A program made the translations under genes and the position numbers. Positions 1-15,700 of a DNA stretch of 64,000 nucleotides are shown here, one piece after another. Numbering within the stretch: position 1 is the first letter of the stretch; the number at the start of each line of letters is the position of its first letter. Under the pieces are notes generated by a model, which was given only the letters and a program-made list of their open reading frames with translations, searched no databases and was not told the origin of the DNA. Origin of the DNA: Lutraria lutraria (lineage: Eukaryota; Mollusca; Bivalvia; Venerida; Mactridae); the NCBI GenBank assembly GCA_964023205.1, contig OZ026839.1, positions 15,468,386 through 15,532,385 on the forward strand, read 5' to 3'.

Positions 1-580
1 AGCTGTATATCCAGCCAGCAAATTGTTTTGTAAATTATTACTAAATTGAGCTTTAAAATTAATCACTTTATTGAACTGTATCAAGTGTTATTAACCTTAT
101 GATTGTTTTCATCTGATGTCACATGATTCATAAATTGTAGACATGTGTACAACACTGACTTGTCTTTCTGTCTACATAAAAAGTATAAATATTGTATGTA
201 ATGATTCCATAGTTAATGGTTTTCATGAGTAGAATTATTCCAATTTCTTTCTTCTTTGACATGTTCTAGCTGTGATCTGTTTGTAGTTCAAAGAAAACTT
301 CATGTTCTTTCTTTGGGGATACAGACTGTATGACCTAAATGAGAAGATAACTTCAATATGAATGCTATCTAGTGATACCTGCTTATCTTATATCTCTCTT
401 TCTCCAGGGTCTATAACAATCCATCACTTTATACAGACTTTTAGATGTTGATTCAACAGTTGTAAAAACAATGTGGCTTTACAAATGCACAAATATAATT
501 GTATTGTCATTGGTTCGTCTTCGAGTACCGGGGTATGATGTAACAATAAATTAACTTTCTGTGTTACGTTCATTTCCTAG

Positions 581-727
581 GTTGCTGAGCGCCATGATGC
601 TATTGTTAAACTACGTAATGATAATCGAGACATTGAAGAGAAGTTAAGAGAAGCGCTAGGATCAGCACAACATCGTGGTGAAGTAATTAAACAACTCAGA
701 GAAGAATTAAAGTCTACAAGTGGAAAG
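581..727 (+). CDS. coiled-coil exon, 49 aa
   Basis: Acceptor ttcctag, donor AAG|gtttgt, phase 0 at both ends; 147 nt (7 x 21). Begins VAERHDAIVKL and ends STSGK. Not extendable upstream in the window. Confidence 0.8.
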
Positions 728-3700
728 GTTTGTAAAATCTTCATTTTTATTATGGGAACACCCACAATGGGCGGGCGGGTTGGCGGGCTGACAGCGTCCA
801 CAACGGTGTCCGCTCTCTAATTCAAACAGTTTTATTCGGATCCTCACCAAACATGATAGAAATGTTTATGTCCATGAGACCTCGGTCAAGTTTGATAACC
901 ACTTCTGAGTTATGCCTCTTGGAGGGTGTATTTTGTGACCTGGCATTCTTCAAATCGTGTTTTTCTATTTTTAAAAATTGACAAATATTTTAAGTCATGT
1001 CAGAAACTTAACATTCTAACATCAACATAGAATAGTTATATACATGGGTGTTTACGGTACATAGTATCATGCTATTCAGATGCTTTAATTTCTAAATAAA
1101 ACAATCACTTATTAAAAATATATCATTATTGTCGGGACAATGTAGTACGCCTGATGTCACTGTTCGGTATTACACATTTATTCTGCTACAGGGTCAGGAT
1201 GCTGATCGCCGTGTGGAACATTTGGAGAAAGAACTTCAACAGTTACACAACAGATACTCGGCATCAACACGAGAGGTTAGTTACTGCTTCAGCTGGTCTA
1301 TAGTTTCATGTCTATATACACATAGTTCATCCTTCTCTAAGTGCAATTTGTAAGCTCAGATGTCTGAAAATCTTAAAATTCAATGTTCTTTATAGAATAT
1401 CTAGTCATGATAAGTTATTTATGCTTCGAGAATTCATGATATTTGTACATATACCGGATGATCAATCTCTGTAATCAGTCAACAACATTTTGTATAATTT
1501 ATTTCAGATTGACAGACTCCAAGTTAATCTTCAAGAGAGAGATTTGATGACTGGTCAGTCAGAAACCGTGTTTAAATCAAAGATTACAGACAAAGATGAA
1601 GAAGTGGCAAGACTTAAAGCTGAGATAAATATACTTCATGAAAAACTTTCTCAGAATCAATCACAGGTAAACTGTTTATCTTACATTTACATGGTTTACA
1701 ATGAATCTACCTACAGTATAAAAGGAGTTAATCAAATGTTCATCCGAAGTAACACCCTTTTGGAGATTAAAAATCATGTTGTTGTTGAGAGGTTGTTGCT
1801 CTAGAGAGGTTAAATTAATAGTTAAATCATGCAGTGGGAAAAATTATGCTATTGTTGAAGGGACAATGTTACTGTAGAGAAGGCCACACATGAGTGGTTT
1901 TACTGTAAATTATTACCTCACATTTTACTTGAAAGCTATAAGATGAGAGGTAATATCACAGTACTGATGTTTGTTTTTTTAGTTGATATCACGTGAGGAC
2001 CAGATAGGACGTCTACAGTCAAGTTTACGTGAACTAGAAGATGATTGTACTAAGAAAGAATCTACACTCCAGAAGATGGAACGTGATCTGATGAGTGTGG
2101 AAGATTTGAGACATAAAACTGATGACAATGTAGGAGTTTACTTACAGGATCTCAGTATTATTTATATATATTTAATAAAGTTGCTAAGTTACCACCTATA
2201 TTTTATCAGTAATATGACTTATCTACGCATAGATTCCTTTTGGTTCCTTTTACAGATATCCAAATAATGACTGAAAAGAGTTGTGAGTTTGAAAGAAAAC
2301 AAACGTTTGATCAAATATCAAGTTTTAAGCTAAGGCACTTACCCATAGATAAATAAAAATACTGAAAAATATAGGGGTTTACTTAACAATTATGTTAAGT
2401 ATAGATACTGTATGCTACTTTGATCTTTTATCTGTTCTCAGAACATTTATAATATCATTGATTGTTAAATTTTGTTGATGGTCATTTTTTTTAATGTTTA
2501 TCATTATTCACAAACATATTTACTTACAGATTTTGTATGCATGTTGGATAGAATAGAACAAAGTTTGATAATCTTCAAGATTGGTTGAATACAATTTGCC
2601 AATCGTTTCAGAATAACTTTATCTGTGTAGGGTTAATTGTGATCATCAATTTACTTATTACTGTTACTTCTAATGAATTATATAGAAAAAAATAGTATGA
2701 TAATTTGTGTGCTAACAGTACTTTGGAAAATTGTTTTTCATAAGTGATAAAATATACTTTATTATGATTGTGTTCTTAATAAAAAAGGTTATATCTTGTT
2801 TCTAGCTATCTCGACGTGAGATCACAATACAACAGTTAGAGCATGAGTTACTACAAGTTAAAACACAGTACAGAGAAGCTGTAGAAGAAAATGGTCGACT
2901 TGAGGCTCGTATACAAGCTTTCGCAATCAACGCCCAGAGTGAACAAGATGTTCTCAACTCTGAGGTATCTATGATACTTGTTATATCTCATATTCTGTCT
3001 GTTTTTAGATGTCAGCAATCTTAATCTGGAATACAAAATTAATCAAAATATGTCACTCTAAATTTGTAATTCATGTTGTTTTCGATATTTCAAAATGTCC
3101 ATGTTTCATGTATTTATATATACTCCTAGTATTTGATGTACTGGTATTAATAAAAAACTGTCCATGGCGTTTACAGCAAATAGACCAGTTAGTTGAGGTA
3201 CGAGCTCGCATTATGTTCTTGTTCAAGATTTTTGGTTCATTGTATTAGTTATATTAAGATTATCTTGTGATTATATATATATATATATTATTCTGTATTA
3301 CATCTATATTTGTCCACAAATAGGTAAACATACTGAATGTTCTGTTGGAACTTGTAATTCTTCATAATTTATAGAACTTGTTGTTGTAAAATAGTCTTTA
3401 TTATCATTTGTATGTTAACAATTTCTTTATTCAAAGAGCTACAATAGCAATACTTGGTCATAAATACTCATAAATTAAGATTACTTGTGAACTCTGAGTT
3501 TTATAGGAACTTAAAAAAACCTGAACAGAAGCTTTATGTACATGTTGAACTATGTAACATAAAACCAACATCTGACACATACACTACACCACTAGTACAT
3601 TAACACTCAGTTTTATATTAGAATATTGTACCTGATATTTTATCACAAGGAATTACACACATTTCATACCTTGTTTAAATATATATCTTGTGATGATTTT

Positions 3701-6700
3701 TCTTTATAAACAGTCCTTTTGTAGATGAACTGATTTGAGACAATTAGAAACAATCATTGAATCATTAAGTCTGTCTTTGTTTACCTCAGTATTTCATTGA
3801 ATACATGGAGTAAAGATTTTATATCCTGATATCTGCTAGTCACTAAGTGTTAACCTGTGTAGTAACATGTTATAACTCAACACTTTTATACTTAATCCTG
3901 GAGTTAATGAGTGGATTAAATTAACTGTTCAAACTTTTACTGTTGTTTCATGTGTTTGTTGTTCACATGTTATTTTTTCATGTTTGATGGATTTAAGACA
4001 TTGTGAATGTTCTGTCAGTTTGTTTAATCTTATGTTAGTGGTATACTGTAAGTCTGGATTTAACTACATTAAGTAACATTATATATATATATGATACTTG
4101 ATGAACATTTTAAACTGGAAAATATTTTGGTATATCCATGTGACATAATTCTATGGAAAACATTTGTATTTAGTGAATAAGGAAGGATTTATTCTGTATG
4201 AGTGATATATCTCAGATAATGCTGCATTAAGCAACATGTGTGATATTCTGTGAACTGTTTTGTGTCCATCTTTAAGTCACGATATATTTAATTGTTTCAT
4301 GCAAATATAAATAACAATGACTACTGTCAATCCAAGTCAACCTCCAAGGAAGAAATTAGATGTCATGGAACTTGAGGTGCTTCTATGTTTGATTTTATTT
4401 TTATTATCGTGTGTTTAGATACATGAAGTAACCTAGGTGTATGTCGTCTGTTAGGTTAAACATATAAAGTGGCCTTGATATATGTCATTATGTTAGGTTA
4501 ATTTATGTTAGGTTAAATATTTGAAGTAACCTAGGGGTATGTTTTATGTTAGGGTAACATGGGAGCATAGAAACTTTGGCTTAATGCAGTCAGAACTTTA
4601 GGTTGTGAACCCATGTGCTGTATATAGTGTATATTTGGTTATTTCTAACATGTTTAGAAAACTGTCTTAAATGAATGATAACTTGCTATTTATTAATATT
4701 ACAGTAGAGTTTGGTATATTCATTTTCTTAGTGATGTGTATTTTTCCTGTACGTAATTAATGCACATTCATACATTTTAGGTGAAGAGACGAGAAGATGC
4801 AATTAAACGTTTAAAGATGGATTATGTTAACTTACAAGAAATCAACAACAAACGTGAAGAAAAGGTAATTAAAGTGACTGTCTTGTATTAAAATGTCTGT
4901 AGATTTTCTGTGAGTTTTCATGTATACTTTTTACATGAAAAATTTACCCATTTTGAATATTATTTTATAGAAGAAGCTTTCAAGGATCTCAGAAACCCTG
5001 AACTGTCACATTTCTGCTATTCTTGAATTTGTTATCTTGTCTTTGTTGTTTATATTATCAGTACAAATGTAGTTAGTTTCTTGGACTGTTGATACAGTAC
5101 CTGGCCATTGTCTCTTTATGTAAATTAAACCATTCTTACTGGTATTTGGAAACACAACATGAACAATATGTAAGTACCAACAACAATACATGTATGCTGG
5201 TATACTAAATTATTCTAAAACTAGGAATACTTCATGATTAAACCAGATGATTATTACGTTTTACCACAATGTTGATAGTGTTGTCTGGCTATTTACTTTA
5301 TGCCCATTTGTATTATATGTATTCTGTAACTAGTTGAAGCAAAGTGTAAGTCAATGGGATTGTTTAGATGAAACTGTGAGTAAACTTTGACTCCTGTATG
5401 ACTCCTGTATGACTCCTGTATGATCCTGTGTATCACTGATACCTTGTTTTCAATCAAACCTGTGTGTATGGTCACCTCTAGCAAGCAGTCATGTATAACT
5501 TACAACTCTCTGTTTGTTTTATCAAACTTTGCCCTCCACTTGAAGAAATGGGGGAATATTGCTTTGCACATGTCGGTCAGTCTGTTGGGTCAGTCAGTCG
5601 GAAATTCCGTCTGTAGCCAAACCTTGTCCGACCAATAACTAGAGAACAATTGGGCCTAAGCTCCTCAGATTTAGTAGATCACTTATTGATTTTGAGGTCA
5701 AAGTCATACTATCCAGTTGGCCTTTCGGGGCATCCATGTTTTGCAAACACTTCTTGTTATTTATTGCTTGTTTGATTTGGTTAATCTAATGTCAGACTCT
5801 GACTGATTAATGACAGATTATCTTATATGGAACATAATCCTTAACTTAATGTAACATTGATCATAATTCTTCTATCATATCTATAAGTGTTTAGTGTAAT
5901 AACACTTCATGTCAAAGTTTACTTACAGTTTTGTTTATTGTGGCTAGAACTACAGCATTGTGGCTGTATTGTATAAGACTTACTTTGTTATAATATACTT
6001 GGTACCATACAAAGATTTCATAACATTAAATGGTTGTAAAGTTGCATATTTAAGTGTGGGATATATTGAGTAGCCTAAGTATAAACTAATGTAATTGTTG
6101 TGTAGGAGAACATTGATCTTGATGTATGGCTCTTAGTGTGGCTCCTTGATAGAACTGTGGTTCTACTAGACACTATTAAATATGTTCAATGGATGAGAGT
6201 TATATAACAGTATGCCGTGCTCATTTCAGCCCTTAATGTTAACCTTCTTCGAAGTTACCTTCTTTATGCATGAAATAACAAGTTGTCCTTATATGTGTGA
6301 AGATGAGATATTATTTTGAAGATTTTCTGTTATTTAGAATGTTATTTAAATAAATAATGGTGTATTAGTATATTTAAACAATCCAGTGTTACTCTGTTGT
6401 TTCTATATATTGTACAGATGAATGGATTTTATGATGTGAGTGGTAACATACTTACAGATATATGTAATATAGGTATAGGCCTGTACTTAACATATGCAAA
6501 TAGAAATGAAAAATATACAGGATTTTATACACACATTAGTATTGCTTTCAAGTCCGCATTTGAAAAGGAATGATGATATTTTGAGAATTCATCTCCAGAC
6601 AACTTATTTGCTTAAATAGAGTAGTATCTGTTAGCCTTGCTTTATCTATTGTAATTATGCTGGGTTGAATGGTTGGATGTGAACGCTTGTATTTCATGAG

Positions 6701-9700
6701 GAAATTGAAGAAAATATCTTCAGTGGATATAAGTCTCTATTGTTGATGGTTTATAGTACCAGTACCTGTTGAAGAAATAGTTTATTAGACAAGCAGTGTA
6801 CCATGCTAACTTCTCACTAGTTGTACATGTATTGTTTACTTAGTGACAATTTTATTATAATTATGATAGAATTAATACACCATAAAAGATATCCTGCATG
6901 TCTATAGATATCATATTAAAATATTACTATACTAAGTAAGACAGGTTGAAGAGAGTTTTTTGTTCCTGAAATTTGATTAGAACAATATTGTATTTCCTTA
7001 TTATATGCCAGTGTTAATATAATATTGTATTTCTGTTATTTTTATGATAGATAAACCAACTAGAGAGGGAGATTGAGCAACAAAAGACACAGCTGAGGAC
7101 ATCCAACTCTGAGGTAACATTATCATCAATTCTTCAATATAAGATTTAAAAACCTGTAACAGTAAAATATTGCATCATGCTACAGCACCATGATCATGGA
7201 TAATAAGACATGACATATAACACTCATATAAACATGTTTATACTGATGTATGAGATAGAGATAATCTTATAACAATCACAATTAAACTTTTATCATTTAG
7301 AAAATTGTATCTTCTGTATTCAAAACTTTCATTATTTAATCTTTTTATTATTATTTCAACATTAAATCTGTTGATAAATACATGTAGTTCTATTTTGTTT
7401 ATGTGAAGAAAGATTGATCTATTTTAATGTTTTGTTTATGTTAGTTGAACCTGGATATAATATGGATATTTATTTCTAACATAAGGCATAAAGCCCAACA
7501 GTTGACAATATTGTACATGTATAATTATACATTACACATATACATTGAACAATGTGATACATGTAGGTATATACAAATGTATACTTACCGTATAGTAACA
7601 TGATTAACTTACATACACTACATTTCTAGCTTGAAGTGAAGAAAAGCAGTATTACAAATCTAGAAAGCCAGGTGGATGAGTTAAAGAAACGAAGTTCTAA
7701 CCAGCTAGATGAGATAAGTAGACTAGAAGATCAAGTGAGGAACATGAACATAGATCAGACAGCTATGCAGTCTAAGATAGATACTCTATCATTGAATGTA
7801 AGTTTATATGTTACTGACAGAATATAAAACTTTCTTATCACAAAATAACATTGCCTTGATTTCAATTTACCATCAAATTGTATGTAAATTTGTACAAGCT
7901 TTGTGCTACAATATTTTAATTAGTGTCCAGAATATTTTTGCCTTGCCTGAAGAGTTAATACAGACTTATACATGAATATTGACAACATGTTGTTTATAAA
8001 AATGACCAAAGTATTACTACATGTGATTCTTCTACATACTGTACTATTTGGTGTACAGATGTAAACATTCTTGTTTTAGACTCATACTATTTTTTTGTAT
8101 GTTTAGGTGAACAACAAGGATGATTTTATTGCTCAGTTGAAGGCAGATCTTGCATCTATTCAGAGACAACAGAAAGAGACAACAGAAAAGGTAACATATC
8201 AGAATATCCCAGATTTACATAGCTGTGAATAGTGATCACAAGACATGAATAGTGATCACATGACATGAATAGTAATGGCATATCTTATTTATTATATGCT
8301 CTCATTTAAACATGAAATCACCCTATGTATGTATGCTGATTAAAGTTGTTCTATGAAGCGTATTTAATGAGAAAGTTTATTCTCTGTAGGTTGTTGTTAG
8401 AGACGATACCATACACAAGTTGAATTCGGATATTGGTAAGCTTAAAGCTATGCATCACGATAAACTACAAGAAGTTACTAAACAAACTGAAACTATCAAG
8501 AAGTTACAAGATGCACTTACACAATGCCATTATGATCTGGATGAGACACGAAAGAAATCAGAGGAAGATGTAAGTTTATGGAGACCTACTTATTTAATTG
8601 TCTAAGATATTTTACCATAAAATCTTATAATGACATTCATTTGAATTTATTGAATCTGCAATCCAGAGACATGAATGAGTCATTGTATGTATGTTAACAT
8701 TTACCATGAGTATTAATTCTAACATGTTTATATGTGACAAACATTCCTGGTTTGTCTATGTTAATCATCCCAATATACACATCTTCACACTTGAATTATT
8801 ATAATTTCAACTTTTTACCTTCTGTCTTACAAGTCAAGTAGTCTGTAGTCCTTGGTGTTGCACATGTGACTCTCCAGCTGTTTAGTTTATGTATGTCACA
8901 CTCCTTATGGGTTCTCCTTTCTTAGAGGCTGGTGACTGCAAAAATATATTTTCTTTATTAACATACAAACAACAAAACAGGATATAGGTTTATTGACTTC
9001 TACTCTTCTGACTCAAACGTTCAAATGCGCTCTGCATGAGGACACGCTCAAATCGCCCATGACAATATTAGTGTGCGGTATGTGAAGTAAGTTAATGATA
9101 AATGAGTATCTATTTTTAATCTTAGTTGTATTTTGTAATATTTTACAGAAACAAGTCAGAGATGATAACATTAAACAATTACAGGAAGATTTAATGGAGT
9201 CACAGTCTCAATACAGTAAATGTTACAATGATGTAAGTATATAGATCTTATAACCATAGTGGACTGGTAGTGTAACTGAAATGTTAGTAAAATAATATAT
9301 TAATAATAGTTTTATTTTTATGATACCTTAGTGATTATAGTCTAAGATAGTATTGGTCTACTGTACAGATGTGCCAAGATATTTCAACAATATTTTCATC
9401 TGTCTGTTTATGTACAGAACAGTCATGAATGTGCAAGTTGCTTCAGTGTACAGTAGCAGTTGATGAATGAATAGTGATAATTTACAGTTTGTTAACCATG
9501 TTTGTTCAGTTGTACATGTAGATACTAAAATATTGTAACTAATATGTGAATATTTTACACAGATGATAAAAGCTGAGGATGATATAGAAAAACTTAAAGC
9601 AGAGAATTCCAACCTAAACAAAGTAAATCAGTCAGTCACTGGGGATCTCTCATCAACACAAGAACAAGTCCATCAATTAGAATTAGATCTGACTATCTCT

Positions 9701-12700
9701 CAAGAGAAACATAGAACTTGTCAGAAAGAGGTACAGTGTTAATTTACTGTTTCTTTCTTAAAGGAAGTTCAGCATTACAATATGTGTTGTTAAAGGGAAG
9801 TAACTGTTGGCAGATTTTTATCAGTCAGTTGAATTATACATTGATTTGTCTTCCTGTTATATACACAAATCATTGGTTAGTAGTTTTGATCTGAAATCTG
9901 GAAAGAATGTCACAATACAAACATTGGTTATAAGATTGCATTAGTGAATTAATGGAATGTGAGAAAAATATGCATAATGACATACTTCCTTCAGGAGTTG
10001 ATTATGGTAAAAATCCTGTAATATTGTCTCATATCGTACATGTTAATCTGTTCCAGGTTGCGAGCCGGGATCAAGCTTTGTTGAAGTTACAGACTCAGTT
10101 AGATACCACTGGAGAAAAATATTCTGGGGCTGTTGATGAAGTAATGTCAACTTTTCTAATTGATTTATTTTATAAATTATTATACTAATGTTGGAATTAT
10201 TGGTTGATTGTATGTTTTACTCATGTATGAATGATTGGTTGATTATTCAGATTTTTACCAATGTATAAATCATTGAATGATTTTATAAGTTTTTAACTGG
10301 GTGAAAAATTGGCTGGTATGTATATTTGTAAAATGTCATTGTAAAAGATCCCTGATTGAATGATTTTAGTGTAAGATTCGTGATGATGAAGTACAAAGAT
10401 TGAACACTAAAGTTAAACAACTTCAACAAGATATACGCAACTTAAATGGAGATATTGAGAATAAAGATCAGAAGGTATTGAAACTGTCAGGAAAACTTTC
10501 AATTAATCTTTGTTGAAACTAGTGAAAAAGATTATCAAATAAAAAATGTTCTGTTCAATAAAAAGTATCAGTTTTTACTTCCAAACTTGTGAAATATTCA
10601 CACTGATTACCTGTGACATAATTATTACATTTTCATAACTTACAGTACTTGTTGTTACACTTTTTTATCATTTCAATATAATTATATATGAAAAAACATA
10701 ATATATTATAACATCCAGGTTGTGGAAAATATAATATTTATAACTTGTTATTTCACTGAAGTAACTACAAGTGTTACTATGTACATACATGTATTATTGT
10801 ATTGTAGAGTGCAAGAGATCATAAAACAATACAACAATTACAACATGATCAGGAAATTACCCTGCAGGAGGTAAGTTCATATTTCATTGGTTAGTTTAAT
10901 TTTTATAGAAGTTTCTTCACGTATACATTATTTGTGTAGTTCTGCACATTTGGAAGTTAAATAAACAAAATGGCAGTGGTTTTGTATTAAAACATTTTTG
11001 GTATTAAAGTTAGATTTTAACTTTTTCAATTCACTTCAAGAACAGTAGTAGTACTTGCCTTGTTAAGTAAATGAGATGTTTATATCATGGATTGATTAAT
11101 ATACTGATTGGAGTGTATTTTTTTACAATTTTAAATTAGCCGTTATATTACTTTGGTTCATGACAATGCATTGTTTATGTATAGAGTTTCTTATAATAAA
11201 AAATAACCATACTGTTTTCTTTGTATTTTGATCAGTCCATGATATACTGATTGCTTATAGAAAGTGTTACGGTATTGAAGTTTTCATATTAATGTATATT
11301 TTTTTTTATTTGTTCTCTCTATCCAAATTATACATTGAGACTAAGGTTAAACTTCTTTAGTGATAAACTAAGTCACAGAATTCAGGGGGTTATATTAGTA
11401 GAGAAATTCTTCTGTTATATGAACTGATGTTATAAATGTCATTTACCTACCACATGATTAATATCTACATGTGCAGCACAGTTTATTGTTACATGGAACA
11501 TGAAAACATAAAATTGATCTTAAACTTTCTCATGATTTCTTCTCTTTTTTACAAGATTTCATTTGAGGCTGTGTTAACGTTTAAAGGATAAAGGGACAAG
11601 CTTTTATGGATTGCTTTCCTTTCAGTACATTTTTCATGAAACATATATATAGCACACATTAGAGTTATTTCCCTTTTTAACTTAGAAATTTGAGCCCATA
11701 TCTAAAAATGTATTGAAGTTATCAATACACAACATATGTTAAGCCATCACATTGAGAAGAACTGGAGAGAACTGTAGTGCACAAGAGCCATAACTTTTGA
11801 AGTTTTTTAAGTTATTGCCCTTGTTTAATGTTCATGCTTCAGTTTTAATGCATGAGTGAAAGTTTGGACTTTTCATTCATTTTCATACTACACTTATAAT
11901 TTCACTTCACAGATCTCATATCTGTTGTATATAAGTTAAATCTTCATCTGTGAGAGACATTGAAAATGTATAACCATGAATTATGTCTATTAAAGCATTT
12001 TTGTCTGATCTACTTGAATTTTTTTTTCTATTTTTTCAAAAACAGACGAGCGTTGGCCCCGCTTCGTGGTTCTCTTGTTACTATTTACATTGTAAACATT
12101 TAAGCTTGTCCCTTTATTGAAAAAATAACATTGAGAAAAAGAGGTAAATCAAATTATGTGTTTTGACTTAGGCATGTATTTTAAGCATGAAGCATTTTTG
12201 CATCTTTAAGTGTACTTTTGAACTAAGTTGTTTTTACACAGCTTGTTGGAACGCAGACACTATGTGTTGTTGTTGTTGTTGTTGTAGAAATAAAAGTTAA
12301 AACTTTAGATCAAATGTTAAACATTTTATCAAATTAAAATGAGATAACCTTAATGGATAATTCATTATTCTACAATAATAACTGTTCTAGAGGGCATTGT
12401 AGTTTGAACTTATATTTTATGTGTAGGATTAATAATCACTGCAAAATTCAAATGTAACCTTTTTAACTTTACCTTAAATGTTATAATTATCTCCCTTACT
12501 GACATATCCATTTTGCTGGAGTTGCATCCCCTGAATAGTGTTAGTTGATCAGTATTACACTAACAGTACTGAGTAAATACTGTTTGATCGATATTTAACT
12601 GTTAATTAATAAGGATGTAGCCCTGGGATAGATCTTCTTTGAATTGCCATTTTTTATCATCCAGTCTATATACAATAAGTAAGCATTGCATGTTTTAGTG

Positions 12701-15700
12701 TCTTGTTTCAAGTTTCACAAATTTCAGACATCAATGATACCAAGTTATCAATGTGACCATAAGTCAACAGTATACAACATTCATTCTCATATATCATGTA
12801 CAAATAAATTTCAGTTAAAATGTGTGTTTTTCTTAATTTTCTCTGTTAGACTCAGCATCAGGTAAATCTAGTGCTTCTGTCTCTTACATTAAATCCTCTT
12901 GCTTGTTTGAACTCACCTGGTAATACAAGATTACAATATGTCTATGATTGCTGATGTTTTTGTCAACTAAAATATGGCTTATATATATAATAAACATTTT
13001 TTTGTACTATGTGAATGAAATTTTGTTATGATTTTGTTAAAAATAAGTTTAATTGACACTTACCTGTCTAAAAATGATTTAGTGTTGGTATGAATGAAAT
13101 TAACTTTGTTTTTGTTACATTTAATTCATATATCACCTAATTTTAACAATACATTTTTTAAAACATCAAATAACTTATCATGATTAATTATCTTAGATTG
13201 GCATATTTCAACAACTGACTGGAACTTACCAACTTATCTCATTATCCTATGATATATTTGTTTAATGATAATGGACATTATTTTGTTACATTACGGGATT
13301 AAACTTACTGAAAATAATGATTGTTAGGCATCAAATGCTGCTGACTCAGGGAAGGAAATGTAAGTAATTTGGTTTATGTGTTGAAATATGTCAATGATAA
13401 GATTGGATTTAGAAGAAAGTTTGGTAGAGGGTTCTATTGGTTCTGTTCTGTTGTTTAGATAAACTTTAAATCTTTCACCATATTGATAGAATTCTTATCT
13501 TCAGTAAATGTTCTTAGACATTTGTGTTGTAGTTGTTGGTAGTCTTAAATAAATGTTTGTGCAGGTTTGAACACTAGCCTACACTGTCATAATATGGCAG
13601 TTAAACTTTGGTATTATAGATAAGTTTTACTGAAATGCAAGGTACAAATTTTACATTGAATGGTAATCTTTTATTATCTCAATTGTATTTTATGGTAGAA
13701 TGTTTTTAACTATTTTATGGTTGACTCTTCCTTTCTGATAAAGACAATTTTTTATGAAGTTTTTATTAAAAAAAATATCCTGCATTGTATATTAATGCTG
13801 GTGATTTCCTGATCTATTGAGATAACCTGAGTAATGTCTAGCTTTATACATGTAAGGATGAAACCTTACTGTGCCTTTACTTATACACATAATGAATAAA
13901 GTGATATAATAAGGTTCAAACTTACACTATTGTAGGACATTTCTTCTAAAATTTAATACTAAATTGTTACAATCACATGTAGAGTATCTAGGAGGCCTCT
14001 AACTTATAGATATGTTGTAGATGTACAGTATGTTTGAGACATATCAGCTGTTCTGTTTCCATGCTGTATTTAAGCATATTGATATAATACTTCAAGATTG
14101 CATTGTATATATTCTTCATTATATATGTCACTCATACTATTATTATAATTAAATATATAGATTGTATTTGATATTTGAAGGCTTTTAGTGTACTGTGCTG
14201 ACAATGTATAGCTCATGAGGTTACCTGGCCCTGGAAACCTCGTCACAACTTCATCTTTTTCAAGACACAAATACTAACTTATGAAAAGCAACAAAGCTTT
14301 ATATGAATATGTTTATCTGTTGATGCATTAAATGATTAGAATGAGAAGTGAATATAACACTATGTAGGTGATACCATGACATATACATTATTGTTGGATT
14401 TGTTTTATGATTCTGTCTCTGTTTTTTACCCTGAATTACTTATTGTGTATGTTTCTTATCTAAATTATTTGGAAACCAAACCGTGCTAGTTTACATGCTG
14501 TATATAAGGTGATTTTGTGCAGATGAGAATTTGTAAAATATTTCATGTTCTTTCTTCTTGAAAATAGTTTAATAGTAAAAATGACCGAGTCTACACTGTC
14601 TGTGAACAATGTGAATGTTGAGTATTACACACTATCTCTAAAATACAAGAGTAAAGTCAATACATTCATCTGTTAGGACATGCATGATGCTATTTTAATG
14701 GTAATTTATTTAAAGTTTGTTAGCATGCGTTTATAAATAAAATTGAAAATAGTGAACTTATTAATAAATAACTGTTTAATATATACTTTTTTGTATAAAT
14801 TTGCTTCACAAAATTCACCAGTTATACAGTATTGGTTAAAGATTGGAACCCTAAATTACCTGTTATAAGAAGTATATGTATAGATTTCTTCACCCAAGTA
14901 TTCTATCTACCAGGTTGATTGGTCAGCTCTTTAAGTTTTCTTGTTATCTGTAATTAGTTAATAAGATGAAATATGTTTTACACATACTTTTGACATACCG
15001 GTAATTTCAATTAAGGTCAATGCTGAGATGTGTTTTTTTTTCACCAAACTTATAATTGCTTTCACTATAAAGTTAATCCACTGTGTGTCAGTGTTGATTT
15101 GTTTTAAGATTTATAAGGTTTTTAATAATTTAATGAGGTAATCTTTTATTTTATTCATCTTTTTAATTGGATTCTTGCTGAAGATTAGTTATAATCATTT
15201 CTGCTTTAATTCTTTATTTCCTATTGTTCTAGCCAATACTTTTGTTTGCCTCTGTTTGATACATAAGGTAAATACATTACATCAATCTTGTATTCTAAAT
15301 GTTCACATAATTGTTCACAAGATTAATAATGCCATTTATACAATGTTTAGATAAAGAATCACCTACGTACAATAGAACAAATGAAGACAGATATGCAGGT
15401 CATGCGACAAACTCACAACCAGGAAGTGAAACGTTTCCAAGGTGATATTGAAGACATGAGGTCAGAAGCCACCAGTACTAAGAATGAGTTGGAAGAAACT
15501 CAGCAACAAAATATGGAGATGTCAACAAATATTAGATCTTTAAATGATGAACTGGATAGGTTCAGACAAATACAAGAAGAATCATCAATTGATGTAAGTC
15601 TCATAATTTGTTCTTATAGTCTTCCTATTAAAGCCAGACTATTTCAGACCAAACCGTATTTCCTTTATTGTCAATGGTATCATATAAAGCCCCATTAGCT

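Larger units (their letters stand above)
4865..7050 (+). other. 2.2 kb intron
   Basis: Contains an 11-bp tandem triplication (about 5391-5425) and a dispersed repeat (5535-5759). No further coding sequence is supported. Confidence 0.5.
10871..15350 (+). other. 4.5 kb intron
   Basis: AT-rich. Holds a TIR element (11588-12117), a (TGT)n microsatellite (about 12264-12284) and the candidate 12-nt exon. Nothing else is supported. Confidence 0.5.

Noticed and set aside
6418..6435. 18-nt phase-0 microexon (MNGFYD) with good splice sites
   Set aside because: The residues are not coiled-coil-like, the length breaks the 21-nt rule, and short matches of this kind are expected by chance in long introns.
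13328..13359. 32-nt exon with good splice sites (donor gtaagt)
   Set aside because: It would shift the frame between exons 10808 and 15351, unlike every neighbour. It could be a rare poison exon but is not supported.
15233..15267. Possible terminal exon before 15351
   Set aside because: It stops in every relevant frame and has no poly(A) context; the next exon continues the coiled coil in phase.
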